From positions 77,566 to 141,565 of the forward strand of contig NZ_LMKE01000013.1 in assembly GCF_001421245.1 (NCBI RefSeq): 64,000 nt of DNA, in the 5' to 3' direction. Each line of letters opens with the position of its first letter. The first letter of the stretch is position 1. The notes beneath the pieces were generated by a model. It did not search any database and was not told where the DNA came from. It worked only from the letters and a program-made list of their open reading frames with translations. The translations under genes and the position numbers were made by a program. The DNA comes from Sphingomonas sp. Leaf10. Lineage in GTDB: Bacteria > Pseudomonadota > Alphaproteobacteria > Sphingomonadales > Sphingomonadaceae. This document shows positions 18,128 to 26,819 of this stretch, one piece after another.

Positions 18128-19822
18128 ATGAGCAGCGCCGCACCGATCCTCGACCGCTACGCCCATCCGGTTCGCTGGGACGAACCGATACCGCCGATGT
18201 CGATGGTGACGCTGTTCGAGGAATCGGCCGCCCGGCGCGGGTCCGCCCCGCTGATCGACTTTCTCGGCCGGCATTACAGCTATGCCGAAACGAAGAACGG
18301 CGCCGACCGGGTCGCCTGTGGCCTCGCCAAGCTTGGCTATGGTCCGGGGGACCGCATCGGCCTGTTCCTGCCGAACGTGCCGCATTATGTCGCCGCCTAT
18401 TACGGCATCCTCAAACTCGGCGCGACGGTCGTCAACTTCTCGCCGCTCTACACCGCGCAGGAACTGGCGGCGCAGGTCGAGGATTCGGGGACGAAGCTGC
18501 TGTTCACCCTCTCCGCCTCGGCGCTGTTGCCGACCGCGCTGGACGTGCTGGAACGCAGCTCGCTCGAACGGCTGGTCGTCGGATCGATCGCGGGCGCGCT
18601 GCCCGCCGCCAAATCGCTCTTCTATCGCTGGTTCCGATCGCAGGAGGTGACGCCGCGACCCGACGATCCGCGCGTTTCGGCCTTCTCCGCGCTGATCGCC
18701 AATGACGGCGGCTGCGTGACGCCACAGATCGATCCGACACGCGACCTCGCGCTCATCCAATATACCGGCGGCACGACGGGCAGTCCGAAAGGCGCGATGC
18801 TCAGCCATGCCAATCTGTCGGCCAATGCCCGGCAGGTCGCTTGGCTCGACCCCGATGGCAACACGAAGCTCGATCGCATCCTCGGCGTGCTGCCGATGTT
18901 CCATGTCTTCGCCAATACCTGCGTCCTCAACCGTACCGTCGTGGTGGGCGGCGAGATCGTGATGCTGCCCCGCTTCGACGCCGGACAGGTGCTGGCCGCG
19001 CTCGACCGGACGAAAGCGACGGCGCTGCCCGGCGTGCCGACCATGTACCGCGCGCTGCTCGACCATCCCCGCCTGAAGCAGACCGACTTTTCCTCCCTGC
19101 GCTATTGCATTTCGGGCGGCGCGCCGATGCCGCCCGAGTTGAAGGAACGGTTCGAGGCGGCGACCGGCGCGACGCTGGTCGAGGGATACGGTCTGTCGGA
19201 AAGCTCGGGCGTGGTGTCCTGCAACCCCTATGCCGGCCCGCAACAGGCCGGCAGCATCGGCCAGCCGATCGCGGGCACCCGCGTCCGGCTGGTCGACAAG
19301 GAGGGCCCGACCCGCGATCCCCCCGCCGGCGAACCGGGCGAGATCGTCGTCGCCGGGCCGCAGATCATGGCCGGCTATTGGCAGCGTCACGATATGGACG
19401 ACACGACCTTCTGCGTCGATGCCGACGGCACGCACTGGCTGCGGACCGGCGATGTCGGCACCATCGACGAGGACGGCTTCATCCGCATCGTCGACCGGTT
19501 GAAGGACATGATCGCCGTCGGTGGGTTCAAGGTGTTCCCGAGCGAGATCGAACGCGTCCTCTACCACCACCCCGCCGTCCGCGAGGCGTTGGTCGTCGGC
19601 CTCCCTAGCGACTATCGTGGCGAAAGCCCGCACGCCTATGTGACGCTGGCCGACGACGCCGATGTCGATGGCGACGCGCTGAAGGCATGGCTCAACCCCC
19701 AGCTCGGCAAGCACGAACGCGTCGACGAAGTCGTCGTCCGCCTGACCCTGCCGAAAACGCTGATCGGCAAGCTGAGCCGCAAGGACCTGATCGCCGAAGT
19801 GATGGCAGAGCGACAGGGGTAA
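18128..19822 (+). CDS. fadD: Long-chain fatty acid-CoA ligase
   Basis: ANL-superfamily adenylating enzyme of 564 residues that activates fatty acids to acyl-CoA with ATP. Motifs: the P-loop YTGGTTGSPKGAMLSH, GAPMPPELKERF, the VEGYGLSESSGV region of the AMP-binding core, GDVGTIDEDGFIRIVDR (hinge region) and the catalytic lysine in LPKTLIGKLSRKDL. Length and the DRLKDMIAVGGFKVFPSEIE motif agree with the FadD group, though medium-chain ligases look alike. It is a stand-alone gene; a long inverted repeat starts 3 bases after its stop. Confidence 0.9.
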   Translation: MSSAAPILDRYAHPVRWDEPIPPMSMVTLFEESAARRGSAPLIDFLGRHYSYAETKNGADRVACGLAKLGYGPGDRIGLFLPNVPHYVAAYYGILKLGATVVNFSPLYTAQELAAQVEDSGTKLLFTLSASALLPTALDVLERSSLERLVVGSIAGALPAAKSLFYRWFRSQEVTPRPDDPRVSAFSALIANDGGCVTPQIDPTRDLALIQYTGGTTGSPKGAMLSHANLSANARQVAWLDPDGNTKLDRILGVLPMFHVFANTCVLNRTVVVGGEIVMLPRFDAGQVLAALDRTKATALPGVPTMYRALLDHPRLKQTDFSSLRYCISGGAPMPPELKERFEAATGATLVEGYGLSESSGVVSCNPYAGPQQAGSIGQPIAGTRVRLVDKEGPTRDPPAGEPGEIVVAGPQIMAGYWQRHDMDDTTFCVDADGTHWLRTGDVGTIDEDGFIRIVDRLKDMIAVGGFKVFPSEIERVLYHHPAVREALVVGLPSDYRGESPHAYVTLADDADVDGDALKAWLNPQLGKHERVDEVVVRLTLPKTLIGKLSRKDLIAEVMAERQG

Positions 19823-19824
19823 TT

Positions 19825-19983
19825 GGTTCACGCGAAGGCTCGCAGTTCGTCTGGCGAAGCCTCTCGCTTGCTGAACGATAGATGGAGAGCCGCTGTTACG
19901 GCGCGCACCACATCTCCGCGCCTCTGCGCCTCTGCGCGAACCACCCCTTTTTCTCTCCGCGCCTTCGCGCCGTCGCGTGAACC
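19825..19983. repeat. Long inverted repeat (family B, copy 1)
   Basis: Begins GGTTCACGCGAAGG and ends CCTTCGCGCCGTCGCGTGAACC, so the ends are inverted copies. The interior carries CGCCTCTGCGCCTCTGCGCG. A second, 241-bp copy is at 23049-23289, with the same ends. Between the two lie miaB, hemerythrin and alcohol dehydrogenase genes. Confidence 0.8.
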
Positions 19984-20026
19984 GGAATCCTTTCTACCAC
20001 GGCCGAAATCCGGTACAGGCCCGCCG

Positions 20027-21334
20027 ATGACCACCCCGAAAACCTTCCACGTCAAGTCGTTCGGCTGCCAGATGAACGTCTATGACGGCGAGCGCATGGC
20101 CGAACTGATGGCGGCGCAGGGCATGACCGCGACCGACGATGCCAATGCCGCCGATCTGGTCGTGCTCAACACCTGCCACATTCGCGAAAAGGCGACCGAA
20201 AAGGTCTATTCGGACATCGGCCGCCTGCGCAAACATGGCGCCGACCCGATGATCGCCATCGCCGGCTGCGTGGCGCAGGCCGAAGGGGAGGAGATCGTCC
20301 GTCGCGCCGGGGTCGATGTCGTGGTCGGCCCGCAGGCCTATCACAACCTGCCGAAACTGGTCGCCGACGCGGCTGCGGGCAAGCCCGCACTCGACACCGA
20401 CATGCCGCCCGAATCCAAATTCGGCCATCTGCCCACCCGTCGCCGCAGCGGACCCAGCGCGTTCCTGACCGTGCAGGAGGGGTGCGACAAATTCTGCACC
20501 TACTGCGTCGTACCCTATACGCGCGGTGCCGAAATCAGCCGCCCCTTCGCCCGCATCGTCGACGAGGCGAAGGCGCTGGTCGACGGCGGCGCGCGTGAAA
20601 TCACACTGCTGGGTCAGAACGTCAATGCCTGGACGGATAGCGACGGTCGCGGCCTCGACGCCTTGATCCGTGAACTGGACCGCATTCCGGCACTTGAGCG
20701 CATCCGTTATACTACCAGCCACCCGAACGACATGACGCAGGGGCTGATCGACGCGCACCGCGATGTCGAGAAGCTGATGCCGTTCCTGCATTTGCCGGTA
20801 CAGGCCGGCAACGACCGCGTGCTCAAGGCGATGAACCGCAGCCATACCGCCGACAGCTATCTGCGCCTGCTCGACCGCGTCCGCGCCGCCCGCCCCGATA
20901 TCGCGCTGTCGGGCGACTTCATCGTCGGCTTTCCCGGCGAAACCGATGCCGAGTTCGAGGATACGCTGCACCTCGTCGATGCGGTCGGCTATGCGCAGGC
21001 GTTCAGCTTCAAATACAGTCCCCGCCCCGGCACCCCCGCCGCCGACATGGCCGGTGAAGTGCCGATGGCGGTGATGGACGAACGACTGCAACGGTTGCAG
21101 GCGGCGCTGCTGCGCGATCAGAAGGCGTTCAACGACCGGGCGGTCGGCCGCATCTGCCAAGTGCTGGTCGAACGTCAGGGCCGCCATGCCGGGCAGATGC
21201 TCGGCAAGTCGCCATGGCTGCAATCGGTCCATTTCCTGACCGATGCGAAGATCGGCGACATGGTCGAGGTCGAGATCGTCGCGACCGGTGCGGTCTCGCT
21301 ATCGGGCGTGGAGCGGGTGCGAGCTGCAGCGTGA
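20027..21334 (+). CDS. miaB: tRNA-2-methylthio-N6-dimethylallyladenosine synthase MiaB
   Basis: Radical-SAM methylthiotransferase of 435 residues that adds the 2-methylthio group to i6A37 in tRNAs reading UNN codons. It holds two 4Fe-4S clusters: Cys14, Cys50 and Cys81 in the N-terminal domain ([26 protein letters not shown]) and Cys153, Cys157 and Cys160 in the radical-SAM CxxxCxxC. The C-terminal TRAM domain ends [13 protein letters not shown]. The ATG at 20027 starts exactly at the conserved [17 protein letters not shown]. Its stop overlaps the GTG of the hemerythrin gene. miaB upstream of phoH is the usual alphaproteobacterial order. Confidence 0.97.
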   Translation: MTTPKTFHVKSFGCQMNVYDGERMAELMAAQGMTATDDANAADLVVLNTCHIREKATEKVYSDIGRLRKHGADPMIAIAGCVAQAEGEEIVRRAGVDVVVGPQAYHNLPKLVADAAAGKPALDTDMPPESKFGHLPTRRRSGPSAFLTVQEGCDKFCTYCVVPYTRGAEISRPFARIVDEAKALVDGGAREITLLGQNVNAWTDSDGRGLDALIRELDRIPALERIRYTTSHPNDMTQGLIDAHRDVEKLMPFLHLPVQAGNDRVLKAMNRSHTADSYLRLLDRVRAARPDIALSGDFIVGFPGETDAEFEDTLHLVDAVGYAQAFSFKYSPRPGTPAADMAGEVPMAVMDERLQRLQAALLRDQKAFNDRAVGRICQVLVERQGRHAGQMLGKSPWLQSVHFLTDAKIGDMVEVEIVATGAVSLSGVERVRAAA

Positions 21335-21894
21335 GCGACCTCGCAACGCGCGGGGCCATCGGTGACGACCTTGCCTATCTCCGCGCCGCCTATCCGCAAC
21401 CCGACTGGCGCACCCATGCCAATTTCGGTCAGCTCGCCGATTTCTGGCTGCACATCCATGCCTCGCTGCGCGCCGAAGCGGCGGCGGTCGAAACCTCGCT
21501 GACCGCCTTTCGCGATGGCAAGCTCGACGCGCAGGCATTCCAGCGGCGTTTCGTCCCCGATCTCAACCGTTTCCTCCAACATCTGAACGGCCATCATCAG
21601 GTCGAGGATCACGCCTATTTCCCCAAATTCCGCGCACTCGATCCACGCATGGCGCGCGGCTTCGACCTGCTCGACGCCGATCACCACGCGATTCACGACG
21701 CGCTGGAGGCGAATGTGACCGGTGCACGCACCCTGCTGGCGGCACTTGGTGGATCGGGCGCGGTCGATCGCGCCGCCGCCGACTATGCCGAGCGGTCGCG
21801 GGCGCTCTTGGCGATGCTCAACCGCCATCTGGCCGATGAAGAGGATCTGGTGATTCCGGCGATGCTCGAACATGGCGAACGGCGCGTGACCTGA
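21331..21894 (+). CDS. Hemerythrin-domain protein
   Basis: A 187-residue cytoplasmic four-helix protein with the spacing of iron ligands of hemerythrin HHE domains: [35 protein letters not shown] and [15 protein letters not shown]. Such proteins bind a di-iron centre and interact with oxygen, nitric oxide or peroxide. The start is GTG at 21331, overlapping the miaB stop in GTGA, which implies translational coupling to miaB. As MiaB has oxygen-sensitive clusters, an oxygen-buffering role is attractive but is only an inference. Confidence 0.88.
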   Translation: MSDLATRGAIGDDLAYLRAAYPQPDWRTHANFGQLADFWLHIHASLRAEAAAVETSLTAFRDGKLDAQAFQRRFVPDLNRFLQHLNGHHQVEDHAYFPKFRALDPRMARGFDLLDADHHAIHDALEANVTGARTLLAALGGSGAVDRAAADYAERSRALLAMLNRHLADEEDLVIPAMLEHGERRVT

Positions 21895-21982
21895 AAAATC
21901 ACGCCGTTGATATGATGTATCAGCAACGAATGCCAACCGGTTGCATTGTGCTGGCGAATTCCTCCATCAACGGAAATCCAGC

Positions 21983-23041
21983 ATGACGACCCCCGCAATG
22001 AGCTATGCCGCGCAATCGGCCGACAGCAAGCTCGCCCCCTTCTCGTTCAATCGCCGCGATCCCCAGGCGAACGACGTCGCCATCGACATCCGCTATTGCG
22101 GCGTCTGCCACAGCGATCTGCACACCGCGCGCGGCGAATGGCCCGGCACCCTCTACCCCTGTGTCCCCGGCCACGAGATCGTCGGCACCGTCACCGCCGT
22201 CGGCAGCGACGTGACCAAGTTCAAGGTCGGCGACACGGTCGGCGTCGGCTGCATGGTCGACAGCTGCGGCGAATGCCCGTCCTGTCATGAGGGTGAGGAG
22301 CAATATTGCACCGGCACCGGCTTCGTCGGCACCTATAACGGTCCCGACCCCGTTCTCGGCGGCCATACCTTCGGCGGCTATTCGGACCATATCGTCGTCG
22401 ATCAGGATTTCGTGCTCGCTATCAAGCACGACGTCGCCGACCTCGCCGCCGTCGCGCCGCTGCTGTGCGCCGGCATCACCACCTATTCGCCGCTCAAGCA
22501 CTGGAAGGTCGGACCGGGCCAGAAGGTCGGCATCGTCGGTCTGGGGGGCCTCGGCCATATGGGCGTGAAGATCGCCGCGGCGATGGGTGCCGAGGTCTAT
22601 GTCTTCTCCACCTCGCCCAACAAGCGCGACGACGCCATCCGTCTAGGTGCCAAGGACCTGATCGTGTCGAAGGACGCCGACGCGATGGGCGCTCACGCCG
22701 GCAGCTTCGACTTCATCCTCAACACCGTGGCCGCCGCGCACGACCTCGACCAGTTCCTCGGCCTGCTCAAGCGCGACGGGACGATGACGCTGGTCGGCGT
22801 GCCGGAAACCCCGCACCCCTCGCCCTCGGTCGGCAACCTGGTCTTCGGTCGTCGTTCGCTTGCAGGGTCGTTGATCGGCGGCATCGCCGAAACGCAGGAA
22901 ATGCTCGACTTCTGCCATCAGCACGGCCTGACCGCCGATATTGAGACGATCGCGATGGACGAAATCGAAACCGGTTACGACCGGATGCAGAAGAGCGACG
23001 TGAAGTATCGCTTCGTCATCGACATGGCGACGCTGAAGTAA
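21983..23041 (+). CDS. Zinc-dependent alcohol dehydrogenase / NADPH aldehyde reductase (YahK/Ahr type)
   Basis: Medium-chain dehydrogenase/reductase of 352 residues. Catalytic zinc ligands are in CGVCHSDLH and PGHEIVGTV, the structural zinc Cys cluster in CGECPSCHEGEEQYC, and the Rossmann loop in VGIVGLGGLGHMGVK. ISO-type residues RDPQANDVAIDIRYCGVCHS match the cinnamyl-alcohol/YahK branch, which reduces aldehydes with NADPH. The ATG at 21983 was chosen over one at 21941 because it starts the conserved domain after a GAAATCC stretch. The hemerythrin gene lies 88 bases upstream and a family B repeat follows. Confidence 0.92.
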   Translation: MTTPAMSYAAQSADSKLAPFSFNRRDPQANDVAIDIRYCGVCHSDLHTARGEWPGTLYPCVPGHEIVGTVTAVGSDVTKFKVGDTVGVGCMVDSCGECPSCHEGEEQYCTGTGFVGTYNGPDPVLGGHTFGGYSDHIVVDQDFVLAIKHDVADLAAVAPLLCAGITTYSPLKHWKVGPGQKVGIVGLGGLGHMGVKIAAAMGAEVYVFSTSPNKRDDAIRLGAKDLIVSKDADAMGAHAGSFDFILNTVAAAHDLDQFLGLLKRDGTMTLVGVPETPHPSPSVGNLVFGRRSLAGSLIGGIAETQEMLDFCHQHGLTADIETIAMDEIETGYDRMQKSDVKYRFVIDMATLK

Positions 23042-23048
23042 GGATTGG

Positions 23049-23289
23049 GGTTCACGCGAAGGCGCGGAGGCGCGGAGGCGCGGAGAAGAAGTATTTTCCG
23101 CGCAGAGGCGCAGAGGACGCAAAGGGGTTTCGGGCGGGGCGGCCTGATATGCCCGGCGAAGCCTATCGATCCGCTGCGTCGAGCCAGGAAAGCCGCTGAC
23201 GCGGCAAACGTAACCCCTCCGCGTCCTTTGCGCCTCTGCGCGCAATCTCCTTTACTTTCTCTTCGCGCCTTCGCGCCTTCGCGTGAACC
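23049..23289. repeat. Long inverted repeat (family B, copy 2)
   Basis: Ends are GGTTCACGCGAAGGCGCGG and CGCCTTCGCGTGAACC in inverse orientation. The interior has paired arms CGCAGAGGCGCAGAGGACGC and GCGTCCTTTGCGCCTCTGCG, giving a cruciform-capable structure. It occupies most of the 371-base gap between the alcohol dehydrogenase gene and phoH; I see no gene in that gap. Confidence 0.8.
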
Positions 23290-23412
23290 AAGTTTCGCTT
23301 TCCCCCCGCAAAAGCATCTGCCAGTCTCGCCCATGATGCAGTCGCGCCGCCCCGTCCGATTCCAGGCCCAGCCCGGACCCGCGCGCCATCGCCCTCCGAC
23401 CGAAAGGATCGC

Positions 23413-24414
23413 ATGAGCCGCAAGCCCGTCCCCGCCGTAGCCGGCCAGCGCGCCCGCGCCGAGATCAGCTTCGACAAGCCGCAACTCCTCTCCCGCCTGT
23501 TCGGGGAATTCGACGCAAATTTGCTGGCGCTCGAGGAACGGCTGGGTGTCTACATCACCGCTCGTGGCGATCGGGTCGGGATCGAGGGGTCCGCCGAGGC
23601 GGTGGCCCATGCCCGCGAGGTGCTGAACGAACTCCACCGCCGCATCCTGCGCGGTGAGGAGGTCGATCCGGGCCTGATCGACGCGGTCATCGCCATGTCG
23701 TCGCAACCCGCGCTCGACGGTATCTTCCGCGCCGAAAGCGGTCAGGGCGCTCCGTCGATCATGATCCGTACGCGCAAGAAGACGATCGTCCCGCGCACCG
23801 TCGCGCAGGCTAGCTACATGCACCAGCTGCTCGGCAACGACATCATCTTCGCCCTCGGACCGGCGGGCACCGGCAAGACCTATATCGCCGTGGCACAGGC
23901 CGTCGCGCAGCTCATCACCGGCAGCGTCCAGCGCCTGATCCTGTCGCGGCCGGCGGTCGAGGCGGGCGAAAAGCTCGGCTTCCTGCCCGGGGACATGAAG
24001 GAGAAGGTCGATCCCTATCTCCGCCCGCTGTACGACGCGCTGAACGACTGCCTGCCCGCCGAACAGGTCGAACGCCGCATCCTGTCGGGCGAGATCGAGA
24101 TCGCGCCGATCGCCTTCATGCGCGGCCGGACGCTCGCCGACGCCTTCGTCATCCTCGACGAAGCGCAGAACACCACCCCCGCGCAGATGAAGATGTTCCT
24201 GACCCGCTTCGGACAGAACAGCCGAATGGTGGTGTGCGGCGATCCCAACCAGACCGACTTGCCCGGCGGCGTACAGGCATCGGGCCTTGCCGACGCCACC
24301 CGCCGTTTGGAGGGGATCGAGGGCATCGCCTTCGCCCGCTTCGGTGCCGGCGACGTCGTCCGCCACCCGATCGTCGGGCGCATCGTCGAAGCGTATGAGG
24401 GCAAGGACGCTTGA
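23413..24414 (+). CDS. PhoH-like ATPase (YbeZ)
   Basis: P-loop ATPase of 333 residues that works with the YbeY endoribonuclease in ribosome maturation and quality control. The N-terminal KH-like region spans about residues 20-110. Walker A is GPAGTGKT at 149-156, Walker B FVILDEAQNT near 240, and GDPNQTDLP carries the sensor motif. It starts ATG at 23413 after GAAAGGATCGC. In most proteobacteria ybeY follows directly; here a vapBC pair is inserted between them. Confidence 0.95.
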   Translation: MSRKPVPAVAGQRARAEISFDKPQLLSRLFGEFDANLLALEERLGVYITARGDRVGIEGSAEAVAHAREVLNELHRRILRGEEVDPGLIDAVIAMSSQPALDGIFRAESGQGAPSIMIRTRKKTIVPRTVAQASYMHQLLGNDIIFALGPAGTGKTYIAVAQAVAQLITGSVQRLILSRPAVEAGEKLGFLPGDMKEKVDPYLRPLYDALNDCLPAEQVERRILSGEIEIAPIAFMRGRTLADAFVILDEAQNTTPAQMKMFLTRFGQNSRMVVCGDPNQTDLPGGVQASGLADATRRLEGIEGIAFARFGAGDVVRHPIVGRIVEAYEGKDA

Positions 24415-24417
24415 GTT

Positions 24418-24451
24418 GAGGGATATCCCTCATTACCTTGCGGGATATCCC
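24418..24451. promoter_or_regulatory. Paired palindromic operator upstream of vapB
   Basis: Two copies of GGGATATCCC lie at 24420-24429 and 24442-24451; the first is extended to a 14-base perfect palindrome GAGGGATATCCCTC (24418-24431). Their centres are 22 bases apart, two helical turns. Ribbon-helix-helix antitoxins bind such repeats to repress their own operon, so this is probably the VapB/VapBC site. The role is inferred from position and symmetry. Confidence 0.65.
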
Positions 24452-24465
24452 TTCGGAGACCGGTG

Positions 24466-24738
24466 ATGGCCTCGCTTTACATCAAGGACCCGGAGACCGC
24501 AGCGGCGGTGGCTCGCGTCGCCAAACGGCTCGGCAGAAGCAAGACAGAGGTCGTGCGCGACGCAGTGCTTCGCGTCGAGGATGATTTGGACAAGACCGAA
24601 CCGCGTCGAAACCTGATCGAATGGATGCGAGAGTACCGCCTGAAACATCCTTTGCCCCCGCCGACCGGACTGGAAGCCGACAAGGCGTTCTACGACTGGT
24701 TGTCGGGTGAAGAAGACGTCGATGACAATATTCGTTGA
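24466..24738 (+). CDS. vapB: Type II antitoxin, VapB-like (ribbon-helix-helix type)
   Basis: A 90-residue DNA-binding antitoxin. The N-terminal strand SLYIKDPETA and helices AVARVAKRLGRSKTEVVRDA are typical of the ribbon-helix-helix/PSK type; the C-terminal part, rich in Pro and acidic residues, should wrap the toxin. GGAG lies 8 bases before the ATG. The gene overlaps vapC by 17 bases, as usual for toxin-antitoxin pairs. It lies inside the phoH-ybeY operon and has its own palindromic operator. Confidence 0.85.
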   Translation: MASLYIKDPETAAAVARVAKRLGRSKTEVVRDAVLRVEDDLDKTEPRRNLIEWMREYRLKHPLPPPTGLEADKAFYDWLSGEEDVDDNIR

Positions 24739-25117
24739 TGCCTCGGCGTTCGTAGCGATGATCGCTGGCGAAGCGGACGGCGAGCAGTTGATGGAACGAC
24801 TGATGCAGGACGCGGATCCGATCTGGTCGGCAATGACGGAATGGGAAACCGTCGTGGCATTATGTCGGTCCTATCATTATCCGATCGAGCGCGCGCGACA
24901 GGAAGTGCAGGACACGGCGCACGCAGCCGTGCTGCGCCGGGTAGAGATCGGATCGGACGAATCCCGCATCGCCCTCGATACCTATCATCGGTATGGCAAG
25001 GGTCGTCATCCGGCCAAACTCAACATGGGCGATTGCTTCGCCTATGCCTGCGCCCATACCAACAACGCCACGCTCCTCTACAAGGGCGACGACTTCGCAA
25101 GGACCGACCTCAGATGA
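24722..25117 (+). CDS. vapC: VapC-family PIN-domain ribonuclease toxin
   Basis: A 131-residue PIN-domain toxin. Acidic Mg-binding residues are in place: Asp6 (MTIFVDASAF), Glu40 or Glu42 (MTEWETVVAL), Asp104 (LNMGDCFAYA) and Asp123/124 (YKGDDFARTD). VapC toxins usually cleave tRNA anticodon loops or the sarcin-ricin loop. The true start is the ATG at 24722, inside vapB. Its TGA stop overlaps the ATG of ybeY in ATGA, so toxin and YbeY are translationally coupled. The active site looks intact. Confidence 0.9.
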   Translation: MTIFVDASAFVAMIAGEADGEQLMERLMQDADPIWSAMTEWETVVALCRSYHYPIERARQEVQDTAHAAVLRRVEIGSDESRIALDTYHRYGKGRHPAKLNMGDCFAYACAHTNNATLLYKGDDFARTDLR

Positions 25118-25626
25118 TCGACATCGCCGTACAGGCAGAGGCCGACTGGCCGCAGGATCAGGATTGGGAGGCGCTCGCTACCCGCGCCGCCACCGCCGCG
25201 ATCGGCCGCACGCCGCAGGGCGCATGGCTTACCGATCCGGCACTGATCGAGATCGCGATCCGCCTGACCTCCGATGACGAGGTGCAGACCCTCAACCGCC
25301 AGTATCGGCAGAAGGACAAGCCGACCAACGTCCTGTCCTTTCCGATGATCCAGCCCGACCTGCTCGACACCGTCACGCAGAACAGCGACGATGGCGAAGT
25401 GCTGCTGGGCGACATCGTGCTCGCCCACGGCGTCTGTGTTGCCGAGGCGGCGGAACGCGGCATATCGGTCGCCGATCATGCCACGCACCTGATTGTTCAT
25501 GGCTGCCTGCATTTGCTAGGCCATGACCATCAAAATGATGCCGAGGCGGAAGCCATGGAGGCGATCGAGCGTTCGACGCTCGCCGAACTCGGCCTGCACG
25601 ATCCCTATCCGGTTACAGAGGACTGA
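25114..25626 (+). CDS. ybeY: Endoribonuclease YbeY, rRNA maturation
   Basis: Zinc metalloprotein of 170 residues needed for 16S rRNA 3'-end processing and 70S ribosome quality control. The three-histidine zinc site is in HGCLHLLGHDH (His129, His133, His139), and KDKPTNVLSFP is the second conserved block. The ATG at 25114 overlaps the vapC stop; there is no room for a separate ribosome site outside vapC. corC follows 10 bases later. Confidence 0.96.
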   Translation: MIDIAVQAEADWPQDQDWEALATRAATAAIGRTPQGAWLTDPALIEIAIRLTSDDEVQTLNRQYRQKDKPTNVLSFPMIQPDLLDTVTQNSDDGEVLLGDIVLAHGVCVAEAAERGISVADHATHLIVHGCLHLLGHDHQNDAEAEAMEAIERSTLAELGLHDPYPVTED

Positions 25627-25636
25627 CACGACCATC

Positions 25637-26545
25637 ATGGCCGACGTTTCGACCAGCACCACGCCCGGCGACAGTAGCAGCTCCGAAGGGGGCATATGGC
25701 GGGGGCTGCGCTCGCTGATCTTCGGGGAGGACGCGAGCGAAACGCTGCGCGAACGGATCGAGGAAGTGATCGCAGCGCATGAGGACGAGAACGACGCGCC
25801 GGTCGCGGGCGATCTCTCACCGATCGAACGCAAGATGTTGCGCAACATCCTGCATTTTGGGGAACGCGATGCGGGCGACATGGGCGTGCCGCGCGCCGAT
25901 ATCGTCGCGCTGGAGGAAAACACCCCCTTCGTCGATGTGGTGAAGCTGTTCGCCGAAGCGGGGCACAGCCGCCTGCCGGTCTATCGCGAGAAACTCGATA
26001 CGATCGTCGGCATGGTCCATGTGAAGGACGTGTTCGCGATCCTGGCGAAGGGTGAGGACCATCCGCCGACCGCGATCGGCCTGTTGCGCCAGCCGCTCTA
26101 TGTCCCGCAATCGATGGGCACGCTCGACCTGCTCGCGCAGATGCAGGCCAGCCGTACCCACCTCGCCATCGTGCTCGACGAATATTCGGGCACCGACGGC
26201 CTCATCACCATCGAGGATCTGGTCGAGGAGATCGTCGGCGAGATCGAGGACGAACATGACGAGGCACCGACCGACCTGTTCGTGCCGCTGGAAGGCGGCG
26301 CATGGGAAGCCGATGCACGTGCCGAACTGGAGGATGCCGCCGAACTGATCGACCCGCGACTGGGGGAGGTCGAGGAGGACGTCGAGACACTTGGCGGCCT
26401 TGCCTTCGTCCTTGCCGGACAGGTGCCGAAACAGGGTGCCTGTCTCGACCATCCCTCGGGCTGGCGCATCGAAATCATCGCCGCCGACACCCGTCGGGTC
26501 CTGCGCCTGCGCCTCCACCCGCCCCACCCGCAAATCGAGGAATGA
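25637..26545 (+). CDS. CorC/HlyC family protein with CBS pair (hemolysin C type)
   Basis: A 302-residue cytoplasmic protein with two CBS domains (from about residue 75 to 200, including MGVPRADIVALEEN and HLAIVLDEYSGTDGLITIEDLVEEIVGE) and a C-terminal CorC/HlyC transporter-associated domain. Family members are tied to Mg/Co efflux. It is the ybeX position of the ybeZ-ybeY-ybeX-lnt cluster. Here lnt is not next but about 2.4 kb downstream. The ATG at 25637 is the natural start after the ybeY stop. Confidence 0.92.
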   Translation: MADVSTSTTPGDSSSSEGGIWRGLRSLIFGEDASETLRERIEEVIAAHEDENDAPVAGDLSPIERKMLRNILHFGERDAGDMGVPRADIVALEENTPFVDVVKLFAEAGHSRLPVYREKLDTIVGMVHVKDVFAILAKGEDHPPTAIGLLRQPLYVPQSMGTLDLLAQMQASRTHLAIVLDEYSGTDGLITIEDLVEEIVGEIEDEHDEAPTDLFVPLEGGAWEADARAELEDAAELIDPRLGEVEEDVETLGGLAFVLAGQVPKQGACLDHPSGWRIEIIAADTRRVLRLRLHPPHPQIEE

Positions 26546-26600
26546 AATCCGCCCCGCCGGGAAGGGGGACGGGTCATTGGCTGGTGGAAGGGAACAGCCG
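26543..26600. repeat. Decayed single arm of family C palindrome
   Basis: GAAATCCGCCCC, then GGGAAGGGGGACGG and GGTGGAAGGG follow the same order as AAAATCCGCCCC, GGGGAGGGGGACCG and GGTGGAGGGG at 4906-4957. The matching inverted arm is missing. It lies directly after the corC stop. Confidence 0.5.
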
Positions 26601-26723
26601 CACACGCAACGACAACCAAAATCGATTACCGACTATGATTCAATCGATTTTACAAAGCAACGCAACCTCGCTATCAAATCGTAACCGGGTCCGTTCGTAA
26701 GTCCCCCTTCGAACCGATCCGAC

Positions 26724-26764
26724 GGGCCGCCGGCACTCTCCCTTGTGACCGGCGGCCCTCTTTT
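26724..26764 (+). terminator. Rho-independent terminator upstream of the sugar dehydrogenase gene
   Basis: Perfect 10-bp stem GGGCCGCCGG with CCGGCGGCCC, 15-base loop, then TCTTTT. It ends the phoH-vapBC-ybeY-corC transcript or a short transcript from the low-GC stretch 26600-26720. No gene is seen between 26546 and 26819. Confidence 0.85.
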
Positions 26765-26819
26765 GCCGCGATGCCGGCACCCCCTTCCCCCGCCGCCTGC
26801 GCCGCCCTATTCAACGGGG

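Noticed and set aside
18071..19831. 586-codon frame antisense to the acyl-CoA ligase
   Set aside because: Mirror-image coding artefact of high GC; the plus strand has all ANL motifs and the minus frame has none.
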